NCBI GenBank assembly: GCA_020444045.1
Contig: JAHLLS010000002.1
Location: 186,001-250,000 of the forward strand
DNA: 64,000 nt
DNA from: Deltaproteobacteria bacterium
GTDB lineage: Bacteria > Desulfobacterota > Desulfobacteria > Desulfobacterales > UBA5852
Direction: 5' to 3'
In this document: positions 26,195 to 35,441 of the stretch, one piece after another
How positions within the stretch are numbered: the first letter of the stretch is position 1
How the letters are laid out: every line of letters starts with the position of its first letter
Program-made: the position numbers and the translations under genes
Notes under the pieces: model-generated
Seen by the model: the letters and a program-made list of their open reading frames with translations, nothing else
Databases searched by the model: none
What the model was told of the DNA's origin: nothing

Positions 26195-26527
26195 TCAGCC
26201 GCGAATCATCACCAGCAGCATCTTAAAAGCCTTCTCGGCCTGCAAAGCGTGGGGCACGTTGGCGGGCATGATGATCATTTCGCCGGTCGTCACCGTTTGT
26301 GGTTCACCGCCGATGGTAATCTGGGCCTCGCCGTCCAGAATCTGGACCAGGGCATCGAACGGGGCCGTGTGCTCACTAAGGCCCTGCCCGGCTTCGAAAG
26401 CAAACAGGGTCACGGTGCCGATGTCTTTTTTTATCAGTGTTTTGCTGACCACGGCACCATCGATATAGGCTACATGGCCCGCGGCATGAAACGCCACGCC
26501 TTTGGCGGTCGATTGATTATCCGTCAT
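26195..26527 (-). CDS. Small cupin protein
   Basis: 110 residues, a single cupin barrel: motif 1 GQGLSEHTAPFDALVQILDGEAQ and motif 2 PANVPHALQAEK are visible, with the usual metal-site histidines (EHTAPFDA has one, NVPHAL one). Enzymatic role cannot be assigned; such cupins act as ligand sensors or small dioxygenase/isomerase subunits. AAGGA precedes the ATG. It lies 13 bp from glpQ, same strand. Confidence 0.85.
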   Translation of the reverse strand: MTDNQSTAKGVAFHAAGHVAYIDGAVVSKTLIKKDIGTVTLFAFEAGQGLSEHTAPFDALVQILDGEAQITIGGEPQTVTTGEMIIMPANVPHALQAEKAFKMLLVMIRG

Positions 26528-26685
26528 GCTGTTATTCCTTTCTCATACGATTCCGACACGCGGCAATGATATCGGGATCTCCTTCAATTCCTGTGGCGAA
26601 AAGGGCCCGGAGATTCCATGGGGCGGCGTTAAAAATTCGAGCCTTCACGCGAAGCTTTGCTCCATTGAATCCTTGAATCCCAGAA

Positions 26686-27753
26686 TCACACCAGTGCGAT
26701 CGCCTGCTCCGGACATATTTCCTGGCAGCAGAAACAGGTGATACAGCTGTCGGCATCCACTTCCGGCAGATCCGCCTTCATTGTCAGGGCGTTCACCGGG
26801 CACTGCTCGGCACAGGTGCCGCAGCCGGTGCACGCATCCGGATCCGCAAGCGGGCGCAGAAGGGTCCGTTCCGCAATGATTTCCTGCACGGCGGCGTTGG
26901 ACTGGATGGCAGACCCGCCCAGGGGCGGCAGCTTGAAATCGGGCAGCGGTTTCAATTGCCCCAGGATCTCGATCTTCTCGAGATCGAAGTCACCCAGTCC
27001 GTCCTCCCGGGCTTTCTGGAGAAACCGCAGCCGGCCCGGGTCCAGACCCATCATGACCGCCATGACGGCATCCAGGGCCACGGCGTTGTCGGCCGCCAGG
27101 ACCAAGCCGATATCCCGCAGGTCCTGGGATGCCGGACCATTGCCCTCCATGCCCACCACGGCATCCAGGATAAAGAGATCCGGCACACGCAGTTTGAACA
27201 CCTCCACCACGAGCTCATGAAACCGTTCCGGACTTCCGGCAAGCCGGTGCAGGAGGGCTTTCTGGGCACCCGGCAGGATGCCGTAACTGTTCTTGATCCC
27301 ACCGGTCAACACCGTCAATCCATGGGTTTTGAATTTGGGCAGACTGATGACGATATCCGCCTCGTGAATCGCCCTGGAAATACTGACGCTGCTCATGTAT
27401 TCCGGATGGAACGCCACTCGGACGGCATCGTTGCCGATATTGGAATAACACCCCTGAGCGGCCTCCATCAGCCCCGTCTTCCAGAAACTCTCCTCATTGG
27501 CGCCATAGTTGAAAAGCCCCGGATTATCCCCCACCAGCAGCTGCGCCGGGTTCATGGTTTTGACTTTTTCCACCACCGCCTGCAGGAGGGCCGGGTGCGT
27601 CACGATCCCCTCGTGCGCCTCGGAGGCCCGCAGCACGTTGGGTTTGATGAAAACCTTTTTCTCCGCCAACGACAACGGAAAAATGTCGAAGACGCGATCC
27701 ACGACCGGCCGCATTCGGTCGTAGCCGGCCGACTCAATCAGCACCTTGTTCAT
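26686..27753 (-). CDS. DUF362 protein with C-terminal 4Fe-4S domain
   Basis: 355 residues from ATG 27753 (AAAGGA at 6 bp). The DUF362 part shows KVFIKPNVLRASEAHEGIVTHP, NPGLFNYGANEES, SLPKFKTHGLTVLTGGIKNSYG and LFILDAVVGMEGNGPASQDLR. The last about 60 residues carry two ferredoxin clusters, CTGCGTCAEQCP and CITCFCCQEICP (eight cysteines). Common in anaerobes; thought to couple an unknown reaction to ferredoxin-like electron transfer. Cytoplasmic. One of three DUF362 proteins in the window. Confidence 0.9.
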   Translation of the reverse strand: MNKVLIESAGYDRMRPVVDRVFDIFPLSLAEKKVFIKPNVLRASEAHEGIVTHPALLQAVVEKVKTMNPAQLLVGDNPGLFNYGANEESFWKTGLMEAAQGCYSNIGNDAVRVAFHPEYMSSVSISRAIHEADIVISLPKFKTHGLTVLTGGIKNSYGILPGAQKALLHRLAGSPERFHELVVEVFKLRVPDLFILDAVVGMEGNGPASQDLRDIGLVLAADNAVALDAVMAVMMGLDPGRLRFLQKAREDGLGDFDLEKIEILGQLKPLPDFKLPPLGGSAIQSNAAVQEIIAERTLLRPLADPDACTGCGTCAEQCPVNALTMKADLPEVDADSCITCFCCQEICPEQAIALV

Positions 27754-27791
27754 GCCCATCCTTTCTTGCTTGGTATCGATGGCCGGGCCAC

Positions 27792-28079
27792 TCAAAATGT
27801 CCACTTGAACATAAAGCGCGCCAGCGTGTAGGCAACCCCCGTCAGGATAAAGGCCCCTGCCGCTGCGGCATGGACCCACAAAAGCGGGTTAACCTGCCCG
27901 GTTTTCTCTTTGGTGTGACACCGGTATTTCCGGTATAGCTCAAGCAAATTCGGGAAAGGATCGTTGCGGTCGGCCAGGCCTTGATCAAACAAATAATTGG
28001 CAATCATCCCGAAAGAGACGACGGACACGACCGCCGCCATCCCCATCCCCGCAATGGCGGCATAATCCATGGTGGTCAT
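27792..28079 (-). CDS. Small two-helix membrane protein
   Basis: 95 residues. Helix 1 is AIAGMGMAAVVSVVSFGMIA, helix 2 LLWVHAAAAGAFILTGVAYTLA near the C-terminus; between them a charged cytoplasmic loop (LYRKYRCHTKEKTGQ) with one cysteine. GGGGAG precedes the ATG. No family recognised. Sits between the DUF362 gene and a small lipoprotein, all minus strand. Confidence 0.7.
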   Translation of the reverse strand: MTTMDYAAIAGMGMAAVVSVVSFGMIANYLFDQGLADRNDPFPNLLELYRKYRCHTKEKTGQVNPLLWVHAAAAGAFILTGVAYTLARFMFKWTF

Positions 28080-28131
28080 GGAAACTCCCCTCGGCTATTT
28101 GGTGGCCGTACACAGCCAATTTGGACTGACA

Positions 28132-28572
28132 CTAAATGAACTGGGTCTTGCCCTTGGGCAGTGCCTTGGCATCCACACGATGCGCAATGATCCGGAAGCC
28201 CTGATCCGCCTTTTTAAGGATAAATCGTTCCACGGCCGGGTGCCGGGAATAGCGGGTCTTGTAGACGACCTGGACGAAGGTTCCGGCGTGGGCGCCCACA
28301 TTTTTTTTCACTTGCCAATTGACCGCTTCGAAGGACTCCAGATCACCGAGATGGCGATTGTAAGTCTGGAGCTGGGCCTCCCAGGCGTCACGGGAAGTAT
28401 TCTTGAAAAACGATGGCGCGTAAAAATCCGCTGCCGACGGATAGTCCTGTGCTTCGATGGCCGTAAAGTATTGAACCATCACCTCGCCAACGGCCTCCTT
28501 ACTGGCGGAAAATCCGCAGCTCAACAGCACCAGCGCAATGGTCAGCAGCAACCCGATCTTACGATGAACCAT
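28132..28572 (-). CDS. Small lipoprotein with NTF2-like (DUF4878-type) fold
   Basis: 146 residues. Signal peptide MVHRKIGLLLTIALVLLSCG with lipobox LLSC. The mature domain begins with EVMVQYFTAIEAQDYPSAADFYAP, the pattern of DUF4878/SnoaL-like envelope proteins (a helix with an early Tyr-Phe and later aromatic-rich strands), and ends with VERFILKKADQGFRIIAHRV. Role unknown. GAGGAA lies 9 bp before ATG. Confidence 0.75.
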   Translation of the reverse strand: MVHRKIGLLLTIALVLLSCGFSASKEAVGEVMVQYFTAIEAQDYPSAADFYAPSFFKNTSRDAWEAQLQTYNRHLGDLESFEAVNWQVKKNVGAHAGTFVQVVYKTRYSRHPAVERFILKKADQGFRIIAHRVDAKALPKGKTQFI

Positions 28573-28621
28573 TTTGACATTTCCTCGTTTATGGCGACAT
28601 CACGCCCATGACATCCAGCGG

Positions 28622-29137
28622 TTATCCGATGCCTCCGTCACTCTGCCGGGGCGTCCATTCAAAGCGCTGCTCATTGACGGTCACACCCCATTGATCGCCC
28701 GGATGCTGTTCGACCAAGACAAACCCGTTTTTTTCGTAGAGGTGGCGGGCCGCCGCCAGTCCTTCAAAGGTCCAGAGATAAACCGCAGGGTAGCGCTTCC
28801 GGCAGCAAAAATCCAATGCTGTTTCGATCAGACGGTTCCCGGCCCCCTGGCTTCGCGCGCTATCGGACACGATAAACCACCGCAAATGGGCGCCCTGCCT
28901 GGCGGCATCCTTGCCATCGATGACGATGGCACCCTCCAGCCGCTTATTTTTACAAACGGCCCAGAAACCATCCCGTGTATCATCGTAACGGCTGAAAAAA
29001 GCCGCCAACTCCGTCGCCACCTTTGCTTCGAAAAACCGGCCGAAGCCCCATTGCCGATGGTAGTAATCGGCATGCAGTTCCGCCGCACGGCCGATGGCGC
29101 CCGGAAAATAGTCTTTGACGATCGTGAAATCGGTCAT
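28622..29137 (-). CDS. GNAT-family N-acetyltransferase
   Basis: 171 residues from ATG 29137, overlapping the stop of the PlsB-like gene (ATGA). GNAT motif A is visible as FIVSDSARSQGAGNRLIETAL (the Q/R-x-x-G-x-G/A acetyl-CoA loop), with the preceding strand in GAHLRW. Motif B appears as YLWTFEGLAAARHLYEKNGF. Acceptor unknown. Co-translation with an acyltransferase hints at lipid or envelope modification, but this is inference. Confidence 0.87.
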   Translation of the reverse strand: MTDFTIVKDYFPGAIGRAAELHADYYHRQWGFGRFFEAKVATELAAFFSRYDDTRDGFWAVCKNKRLEGAIVIDGKDAARQGAHLRWFIVSDSARSQGAGNRLIETALDFCCRKRYPAVYLWTFEGLAAARHLYEKNGFVLVEQHPGDQWGVTVNEQRFEWTPRQSDGGIG

Positions 29138-30594
29138 GACGGCTGTTCTCCCATGGATCCGGGACATTCCCGGGAAACAGCCGGTTCCCACCATTGCGCG
29201 ATGGCGTTGGCATAATAGATCATGAGGGTCTGCTCTTCGGACACCGCCCGATAGACGCCATTGGTTTCGGTCACCATGCGCCGCAACAGCAGCATGTGGA
29301 GTGCTTCGGAAATCACCCGGGCCCGCGTGCTGCGGTTCACCTCGAAAACGGGCGCACCCCGGGCGGCCAGTTCGGTCTGCAAGCGATTGATGCGGCGTTC
29401 GATTTCCAGGATATCCATGGCATCATCCATGGCGTCCACAAACACCTTGGCCACCAGGGAAACCGGCAGCACCGGCACCACATCGGCGATCGCCGTCATG
29501 ACGCACCGGCACAACCGCTCGACCTGGGGAAAGCGCTCGGCGCGCGGCATGCTGCTGAAGCGCACGCCCTGCTCCCGGCAATAGGCCCGTGCCGAAAGCG
29601 GGGTGCCGAAGTTGACGCAGGCATAGCCATAGCGGCGCCAGCGGCTGAACACCATCAGGACCAGACTGCGGGCCACGAACCGGGCGGTCGTCCGGACCAC
29701 GAACCAGCCGCTGCGCTTCCGGGCCTCGGGATCCAGCGCCCGCAGCAGACTGCGGTCTTCCAGGGTGCGATCGTAGTTGATGCCCACCGGGATAAACACG
29801 ATATCGCGGTCCTGGTCCGGATCGAACCCCCTGAGCATGTAATCCACCAGCCCCAGCTTGGGATCGCGGAGGCGACCGTCACGGCTGAGGCCGCCTTCCA
29901 AGAAAACAGCCTGGCAAACACCTTCGCGGGTGGCCATGTGGATGTAGCGTTCCAGCACACGCCGGTAGAGGGCGTTGCCGGATTTGCGCCGGACAAAAAA
30001 GGCGCCCATAGCCCGGATAAGCATCTGCAGGGGCCATATTTTGGCCCACTCTCCCACGGCATAGGACAGTGTCGTGCGTTCAGCCGCCAGGAAGGCCACC
30101 AGGATATAGTCCATATTGGAGCGGTGGTTCATGACGAACACCACGGTCGACTGGGGATCGATGCGGGTATACTGCTCGTTTTGAATCAACCCCACCCGCA
30201 CTCGATAGAGCAGCCGGGCGACTTTTTTGGCGATCCAGTAGCCGATGCGAAAATACAGATAGGCGTTGAAAGACGGCACGGTTTCACGGGCATAGCGCAT
30301 GACCTTCTTCTGGACCACTTCCAGCGGCATGTCGTGGTCCAGCGCATATTTCTGCACAGCCTCGATAACCAGGGGGTCAAAGGCCAGGCGGTCGATGAGC
30401 ACCTGGCGCTTGGTGAGTTGAAACGGCCGGATTTCGATGTCCAGGCGCGTCCCGATTTCATCGATGACACGGTTGATCCGCCGGCGCAGGAACCAGCGGG
30501 TGCTGGGAATGAGGATCCGATCCAGAATAGCCACCAGGGCGATCGCGACCAGCGCCAGAAAAACCCAGAAAGAGATGGTAATCTGATCCGCCAT
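29134..30594 (-). CDS. PlsB/PlsC-superfamily glycerolipid acyltransferase
   Basis: 486 residues. N-terminal membrane helix ISFWVFLALVAIALVAIL. The acyltransferase motif I is VMNHRSNMDYILVA (about 156-165, the His-x4-Asp pair) and motif III FLEGGLSRDGRLRDPKLGL (about 231-249). The latter is PlsB-like (glycerol-3-phosphate acyltransferase or DHAPAT), though the protein is shorter than E. coli PlsB (about 800 residues). Likely acylates glycerol-3-phosphate or a related headgroup. Its stop overlaps the GNAT start. Upstream is a NUDIX gene 50 bp away. Confidence 0.8.
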   Translation of the reverse strand: MADQITISFWVFLALVAIALVAILDRILIPSTRWFLRRRINRVIDEIGTRLDIEIRPFQLTKRQVLIDRLAFDPLVIEAVQKYALDHDMPLEVVQKKVMRYARETVPSFNAYLYFRIGYWIAKKVARLLYRVRVGLIQNEQYTRIDPQSTVVFVMNHRSNMDYILVAFLAAERTTLSYAVGEWAKIWPLQMLIRAMGAFFVRRKSGNALYRRVLERYIHMATREGVCQAVFLEGGLSRDGRLRDPKLGLVDYMLRGFDPDQDRDIVFIPVGINYDRTLEDRSLLRALDPEARKRSGWFVVRTTARFVARSLVLMVFSRWRRYGYACVNFGTPLSARAYCREQGVRFSSMPRAERFPQVERLCRCVMTAIADVVPVLPVSLVAKVFVDAMDDAMDILEIERRINRLQTELAARGAPVFEVNRSTRARVISEALHMLLLRRMVTETNGVYRAVSEEQTLMIYYANAIAQWWEPAVSRECPGSMGEQPS

Positions 30595-30644
30595 GGTCTC
30601 CCATCCTCCTGTGCATTGGTCCGGACAACGGTGGTGGAAGCGTT

Positions 30645-31328
30645 CTACTGCCAGGCAAAATACGGCTGTTCAAAATGGGCCACACGGGTCGCCTTCCCCA
30701 AGATCACGACTTCCCGGAACTGGTATAGCATTGCGGCCGTGGGTGCTGCAATCCAACTGTGCCCCACCGGCATGAGCAGAACCGGGTGGGGGCTTTCCGG
30801 AATGTCTTCCAGGATGGGGGCATCGGCGCGCATCAGTTCGGCGATGGGAATACGGTGCACCGACGCCACCTCAGCCGGGTTGGGCGTCAACGCCAGGTCC
30901 GTGCCGCCCCAGATCACGACCGGCGTGATGGTAAAGCCGGAACGGGTCGTGTAATCATCCAGGCAGCCCATGACGCGCTCGGGCGCCAACGGCAGGCCGA
31001 CCTCCTCGGACAGTTCGCGAAGGGCCGCATCTTCCGGACGCTCGCCGTCCTCCATGCGTCCCCCGGGCAACGCCCATTGGCCGGCGTGGTTGCGAAGCCC
31101 CGCCGACCGGCGCGTCAACACCAGCGCGGCACTCGGGTCCCAGTGATCGTGACGCGGCAGTCCGTAGACATCCGGGCCGTGGGCGGTTTCGACAATGGTA
31201 AGGGCCACCGCCGCCCGTTTTTTGGTCGTGGCGTTTCCGGTGCACACAGTGAACCGCTCCAGGTTGGCGGCCATCTGCTGCCGAAGCGATTCACTGCAGC
31301 GGTATCGGTTCATGGCGGTCGGCGGCAT
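30645..31328 (-). CDS. NUDIX hydrolase (CoA/NDP-sugar pyrophosphatase type)
   Basis: 227 residues. The NUDIX box runs from ALPGGRMEDGERPEDAALRE to SEEVGL at about residues 87-111 and fits the G-x5-E-x7-REUXEEXGU pattern. The flanking NHAGQWALPGG and ITPVVIWGG are typical of the NUDIX family that hydrolyses coenzyme A or short nucleotide diphosphates. Start uncertain: an internal ATG at 31313 is also possible. Directly downstream of the lipocalin gene on the same strand. Confidence 0.85.
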   Translation of the reverse strand: MPPTAMNRYRCSESLRQQMAANLERFTVCTGNATTKKRAAVALTIVETAHGPDVYGLPRHDHWDPSAALVLTRRSAGLRNHAGQWALPGGRMEDGERPEDAALRELSEEVGLPLAPERVMGCLDDYTTRSGFTITPVVIWGGTDLALTPNPAEVASVHRIPIAELMRADAPILEDIPESPHPVLLMPVGHSWIAAPTAAMLYQFREVVILGKATRVAHFEQPYFAWQ

Positions 31329-31334
31329 GCCCTG

Positions 31335-31928
31335 TTAACCGTCACTGCCGCCAAATCGTTCAACCGGTGTCTGATCCACCATGATCAGGTCTTCCGTGGC
31401 AAATCCGAGTTCCCGGGCGCGGCCCACCAGCGCTTCGATCACACCCGCATCCAGTTGCGGTTCCCGGGCCAGGATCCAGAGATAGGAGCGGCTCGGACCG
31501 CACACCAGCGCATACTGATAGGCCGCCTTGTCCAGGGCGATGATGTTGTACCCACCGTAAAAGGGGCCGAAGAAAGAGACCTTGAGGCGCCCTACGTCCG
31601 TTGCCCCCACAAAGGCGGCAACCCCCTCGGCGGTTTCCCACGCGTTCTCCGCCGGCCGATAGCCCTTGTTGATGACACGGACCCGGCCGTCTTCTTGCAG
31701 GGTGTACTCGGCGGTAACATTGACGAGCCCGCGCTCGAAGGAATGGTCCAGCCGTGCGATTTCGTACCAGCGACCCAGATAGCGCTGGAGTTCGAAATCT
31801 TGCACCGGCGTGATCCCCTCGGGAAGGGCCACACAACCAAGGACCAGGAAAAGCATGCTTCCAACCATCAATCGGGCCAACGTTGAACCCGGACGACCTG
31901 ATGTCGAACAGGCATTTTTCATCGTCAT
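31335..31928 (-). CDS. blc: Outer-membrane lipocalin (Blc-like)
   Basis: 197 residues. Lipoprotein signal with lipobox VLGC near residue 32. The lipocalin signature is FELQRYLGRWYEIARLDHSF (about 45-63), followed by GRLKVSFFGPFYGGYNII, the second family motif. Blc-type lipocalins bind lysophospholipids or fatty acids in the outer membrane, which fits the neighbouring acyltransferase. Start ATG overlaps the EcsC gene stop (31925-31928). Confidence 0.9.
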   Translation of the reverse strand: MTMKNACSTSGRPGSTLARLMVGSMLFLVLGCVALPEGITPVQDFELQRYLGRWYEIARLDHSFERGLVNVTAEYTLQEDGRVRVINKGYRPAENAWETAEGVAAFVGATDVGRLKVSFFGPFYGGYNIIALDKAAYQYALVCGPSRSYLWILAREPQLDAGVIEALVGRARELGFATEDLIMVDQTPVERFGGSDG

Positions 31929-32737
31929 GGCATATTCTCCTCTCCTCTCGCGGCTTGGCCGGCAATTTCCCGGTAGGCACTGCGCACCCTTTCCTTGCCA
32001 TAGCTTCTTTCCAGGCGGCGCACGACGAAGTGTCCCCGGGCGGTCTCCTGGAAATGGTCCAGAAAAAGAAGGTTAATTCCGGCCCCGCCGGCCGCGCCGA
32101 CAATGGGGACGGTCTGGGCCGCCACCTTTTCCGATACGAGGGCGCCAAAACGGGAAGAAATCTGGGTGATAAACCGCACCAGCACGGGGGCGCCCTTTTC
32201 GGTCAGGCCCTTGCGGGCGATATGCTGAGCCGCCTCGCTCAGGGCCTTTGCCAGGGAAGCCCGCACGGCATAGTAGCCGGTGTCGGCGCCATCGTCCGCC
32301 CCGGACCGGCCGCCCAGGGCGAAAACCTCCAGGCAGGCCAGGCGGCTTTCGACCGTCGCAAGATCTTCTCCCTCGCTGCGGGCGATATCGGCAATGGACC
32401 GCAGCATGATGGCCGTTGACAACGGCAGTTCCACCGCCAGGGCGGTCAACCCGAACGCGCCGCCAATGGCCCCGCTCAACCCACCGGCCATTTTGTGGAT
32501 TCGGGGGGACGCACGGCGAGGACAAGCGTCCATGGTCTTGAGGGCCATCGTTAATAGCCGCGTTACCGTGGCCCGCACCACCCCCTGCAGCCCCTCCGAC
32601 GCCCCCTTCGGCAAGGCATCGATCATCTTCTCGATGGGCCGGCCGGCATAATGGGTCAAACGGGCGATGAAACGCGTTTTTTCAAGCCGCACGACCGCTT
32701 GCCGGAGATCTTCGTAGTCCTTCGGTTCCAAAGACAT
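31925..32737 (-). CDS. EcsC-family protein
   Basis: 270 residues. Diagnostic features: SPRIHKMAGGLSGAIGGAFGLTALAVELPLSTAIMLRSIADIARSEGED-type core (glycine-rich amphipathic region about 83-125) and VPIVGAAGGAGINLLFLDHF near the C-terminus. EcsC proteins are membrane-associated and of unknown biochemical role, often beside proteases or ABC systems. Co-translated with the lipocalin (4-bp overlap). Confidence 0.85.
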   Translation of the reverse strand: MSLEPKDYEDLRQAVVRLEKTRFIARLTHYAGRPIEKMIDALPKGASEGLQGVVRATVTRLLTMALKTMDACPRRASPRIHKMAGGLSGAIGGAFGLTALAVELPLSTAIMLRSIADIARSEGEDLATVESRLACLEVFALGGRSGADDGADTGYYAVRASLAKALSEAAQHIARKGLTEKGAPVLVRFITQISSRFGALVSEKVAAQTVPIVGAAGGAGINLLFLDHFQETARGHFVVRRLERSYGKERVRSAYREIAGQAARGEENMP

Positions 32738-32775
32738 TCAACGCCATCCAATCCAAATGCCATGACGGGCAGGCA

Positions 32776-33309
32776 TCACAGACGCTCTTCCCCGAACGCC
32801 TGATACCAGCTCTCGATGAGCTTGTCGGTGCGATGTCGCAGCCGCTGGGCGATCACTTCCGCCAAACGCTTCATAAAAACCGCGCCGGCCCGGGGGGTGC
32901 GCTCGAAAACGGCTTCCAAGGCATCGGCCGGCAGCACCATCAGCCGGGTGGGCTCGGTGCACGTGGCCGTCGATGTCAACTGATGAGGGGCAATCAGGGC
33001 CGACCAGGCAAAAATCTCTCCCGGCGCAACCGTCTCGAACACCATTTCTTGCTCGATAATTTCCACCCGCTTGTGGACATATTCCTCGTGACGAACTTCC
33101 GCCTTGAGCACCCGGTCACGGAAAAGAAGGCTCAATTCCACCTCGCCTTCCAGTAAACCATACAGTTCCGTGGCCATGTCCCCCTCCTCGAAAAGGACGG
33201 CCCCGGTCTTGAATGTTTTAATCTCCGCATTGCGAGCGATCTCAGCAATGATTTCCAACGGCATATCGGCAAGAATGGAAAAGCCTGACAATTGGTTTGG
33301 TTCCACCAT
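32776..33309 (-). CDS. Cyclic-nucleotide-binding-domain protein (no DNA-binding domain)
   Basis: 177 residues, one cNMP barrel: FKTGAVLFEEGDMATELYGL (about 34-53), then APGEIFAWSALIAPH (the PBC region, with W instead of a charged residue). It ends after the C-helix without a helix-turn-helix, so it is a sensor or adaptor, not a CRP-type regulator. GGGAGG precedes the ATG. Ligand could be cAMP, cGMP or none. Confidence 0.85.
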   Translation of the reverse strand: MVEPNQLSGFSILADMPLEIIAEIARNAEIKTFKTGAVLFEEGDMATELYGLLEGEVELSLLFRDRVLKAEVRHEEYVHKRVEIIEQEMVFETVAPGEIFAWSALIAPHQLTSTATCTEPTRLMVLPADALEAVFERTPRAGAVFMKRLAEVIAQRLRHRTDKLIESWYQAFGEERL

Positions 33310-33350
33310 AATCGCCTCCCTGGTTTGACGGTTTCTGTTCGGCCGAAACG

Positions 33351-34454
33351 TCAGACGGTGATCAACTCGTAAATCCTGCTGCCCAAGCCCAGTTTTTCGG
33401 CGTAGGCCAAGGCATAGGTGCCGTCGATATCCGGGTGCATCGCCCTGAACTTGTCTTCACCGGAGGCCAGACCGGCCGGCAGCGCACTCGGGTAAGACGA
33501 CGGCGCTGCGTTCACCAGATCCAAAGCGGCCTGGTCGATGGCCACCGGGTCATCCGACACCAGCACCCCGATATCCGGACAGATCGGTGCGTCCGAATGG
33601 CCCTCGCAGTCGCACCCCGGGCTGACATTGTTGACGAAGGTAATATGCGCAGTCTTGTCGTGGGGTGCCAGGGCCGCGGCGGCATATTCCACCACGCGCT
33701 CCAGAAACACCGGCGTGTCCGCCTTCCAGTCGATCATGAGCGCCCCGAATTCACAGGCGTGCATACAGGCTCCGCAGCCCACGCATTTATCCCGGTCAAT
33801 CGCCGCCTTTTTCTTTTTCAACGACAGGGCGTCATGCAGGCAGGCCGCCACACATTCACCGCAGCCGGTGCAGTTTTTGGAAACCAGGTTCGGCCCCAGG
33901 CCGCAATGCTGCTGCATTTTGCCTTTCACGGTGGCGCACCCCATGGCCAGGTTTTTAAGGGCGCCGCCGAAGCCTGCCAGAAGATGCCCTTTGAAATGGT
34001 TCAGCGTCACCAGGACATCCGCGTCCACAATGTCGCCGGCGATGCTGCAGGTCTCGAAATGCTGCCCGACGCAGGGGATCTCACGGGCGTTGCCGCTGCG
34101 GATACCGTCGGCGATGACCACCGGGGCCCCGATAATATTGGGGTCGAAGCCATGCCGGGCCGCCACCAGGGCATGGGATGCCCCCTCGTAACGCTGGCCC
34201 TGGTAAAGGGTGTTGGTATCCGCCAGAAACGGCCGGGCACCGGTTTTCTTGATGAGGGCCACGATCGGTGTCACCCAGACCGGTGCGATGAAACTGGTGG
34301 TGCCCGCCTCGCCGAAATGGATCTTGACGGCCACCAGCTCCTTGGACGCGATGGCGGCAAACACCCCCGAACGCTTGATGAGCCGTTTGACCCGTTTGTC
34401 ATAGGGCATTTTCATCGAGGTCCGCAAATTCCAGAAAAAAACTTTGGATCCCAT
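33351..34454 (-). CDS. DUF362 protein with internal 4Fe-4S pair
   Basis: 367 residues. DUF362 core: AVKIHFGEAGTTSFIAP and NHFKGHLLAGFGGALKNLAMGC. Two 4Fe-4S motifs CTGCGECVAACL and CVGCGACMHAC lie in the middle (about 195-235), followed by a region with CDCEGHSDAPICPDIGVLVSDDP, as in the MinD/ferredoxin-like DUF362 enzymes of anaerobes. A redox enzyme of unknown substrate. AGGAG precedes the ATG. Confidence 0.9.
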   Translation of the reverse strand: MGSKVFFWNLRTSMKMPYDKRVKRLIKRSGVFAAIASKELVAVKIHFGEAGTTSFIAPVWVTPIVALIKKTGARPFLADTNTLYQGQRYEGASHALVAARHGFDPNIIGAPVVIADGIRSGNAREIPCVGQHFETCSIAGDIVDADVLVTLNHFKGHLLAGFGGALKNLAMGCATVKGKMQQHCGLGPNLVSKNCTGCGECVAACLHDALSLKKKKAAIDRDKCVGCGACMHACEFGALMIDWKADTPVFLERVVEYAAAALAPHDKTAHITFVNNVSPGCDCEGHSDAPICPDIGVLVSDDPVAIDQAALDLVNAAPSSYPSALPAGLASGEDKFRAMHPDIDGTYALAYAEKLGLGSRIYELITV

Positions 34455-34488
34455 GCTTTCTCCTGTTCAAACAATGGTTGAATCGATA

Positions 34489-35397
34489 CTACCCTTGGGA
34501 CAAAATAGCCGCCACCCGGTCACGAAAATCCTCACCCGACGAATCCGTCGCCACCAGTTCGATCGCCTCTGGCGACGCCGCTCCCAGCCCCAGTTCCACG
34601 GCCCGTGCAATCTGCTTTTGCGTAAAAATCGGCCGAGTCATGATCTGGGCATTGCTCCCCAGATGCTTTAGGATTGCCACGCCGACGGCGTCAATGGCCA
34701 CCCGGTCGGTCGATGCCAGCACGACATCCCCCCGGACGCGTTTCCCCGTGGCCGGCCCGCCGTCCACGAAAGTTTCGACCCCATCCAGCACCACGAGATC
34801 CGGGGTAAAGGGCGCATTGATCTCTGCGATCAGTTCCTGCTGATGAGGGGAGGCGTGGAGCTCGGCCATGTAGCCATAGCCGTGGCGGGTGGTGGGCACC
34901 ACGCCCACGTGCAGTTTGAGCGACAGGGTGAAAACGCCCCCGAACTGGTGGGTTTTCAGGCATCCCGTGGATACGAGGCAGTCCGCCTCCAGAATCGGGC
35001 GGGCCACACGAAAACCGTCCCGCCAGTGGGAGCCGGCCGCATCCACCTTGACCCAGTCCTCGGCTGGCAGCGTGTCGAAATCGATAATACGCACATCCCG
35101 CGCTTCGAGCAATGGTACGATGCCTTTGGCTTCCATAACGGATGCCGTGCGCGGGTAGCTGCGCTCGCCCACGCTTATGGAACGCGCGCCCATCTGCCAG
35201 AGTTCATCCACCAGGGCCACCAGGGTGTCGTTGTGAGTCGACCCCGGAGCCTGATCCGCCGTGTTGAAGTTGGGCTTGATGAGAACGTCCTTGTTTTTGG
35301 CAGGATTGATCGCCAGCGCACGGGTCGCCTGTTGGACGCCTGCAAGACGATCATCGGTGCGGGCCAGCGTGACCCTGCTTTTCGGTACAGCCTTCAT
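34489..35397 (-). CDS. DUF362 protein, ferredoxin-less
   Basis: 302 residues from ATG 35397 (GGGGGA 6 bp upstream). DUF362 features: DVLIKPNFNTADQAPGSTHN, STGCLKTHQFGGVFTLSLK, FTPDLVVLDGVETFVDGGPA. Cysteines of 4Fe-4S clusters are absent, unlike its neighbour 35 bp downstream, with which it presumably forms a pair. Function unknown. Confidence 0.88.
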   Translation of the reverse strand: MKAVPKSRVTLARTDDRLAGVQQATRALAINPAKNKDVLIKPNFNTADQAPGSTHNDTLVALVDELWQMGARSISVGERSYPRTASVMEAKGIVPLLEARDVRIIDFDTLPAEDWVKVDAAGSHWRDGFRVARPILEADCLVSTGCLKTHQFGGVFTLSLKLHVGVVPTTRHGYGYMAELHASPHQQELIAEINAPFTPDLVVLDGVETFVDGGPATGKRVRGDVVLASTDRVAIDAVGVAILKHLGSNAQIMTRPIFTQKQIARAVELGLGAASPEAIELVATDSSGEDFRDRVAAILSQG

Positions 35398-35441
35398 GGT
35401 TGATCCCCCTTTTTCCAATCCGGGCGCTATGCAGGAATCCC

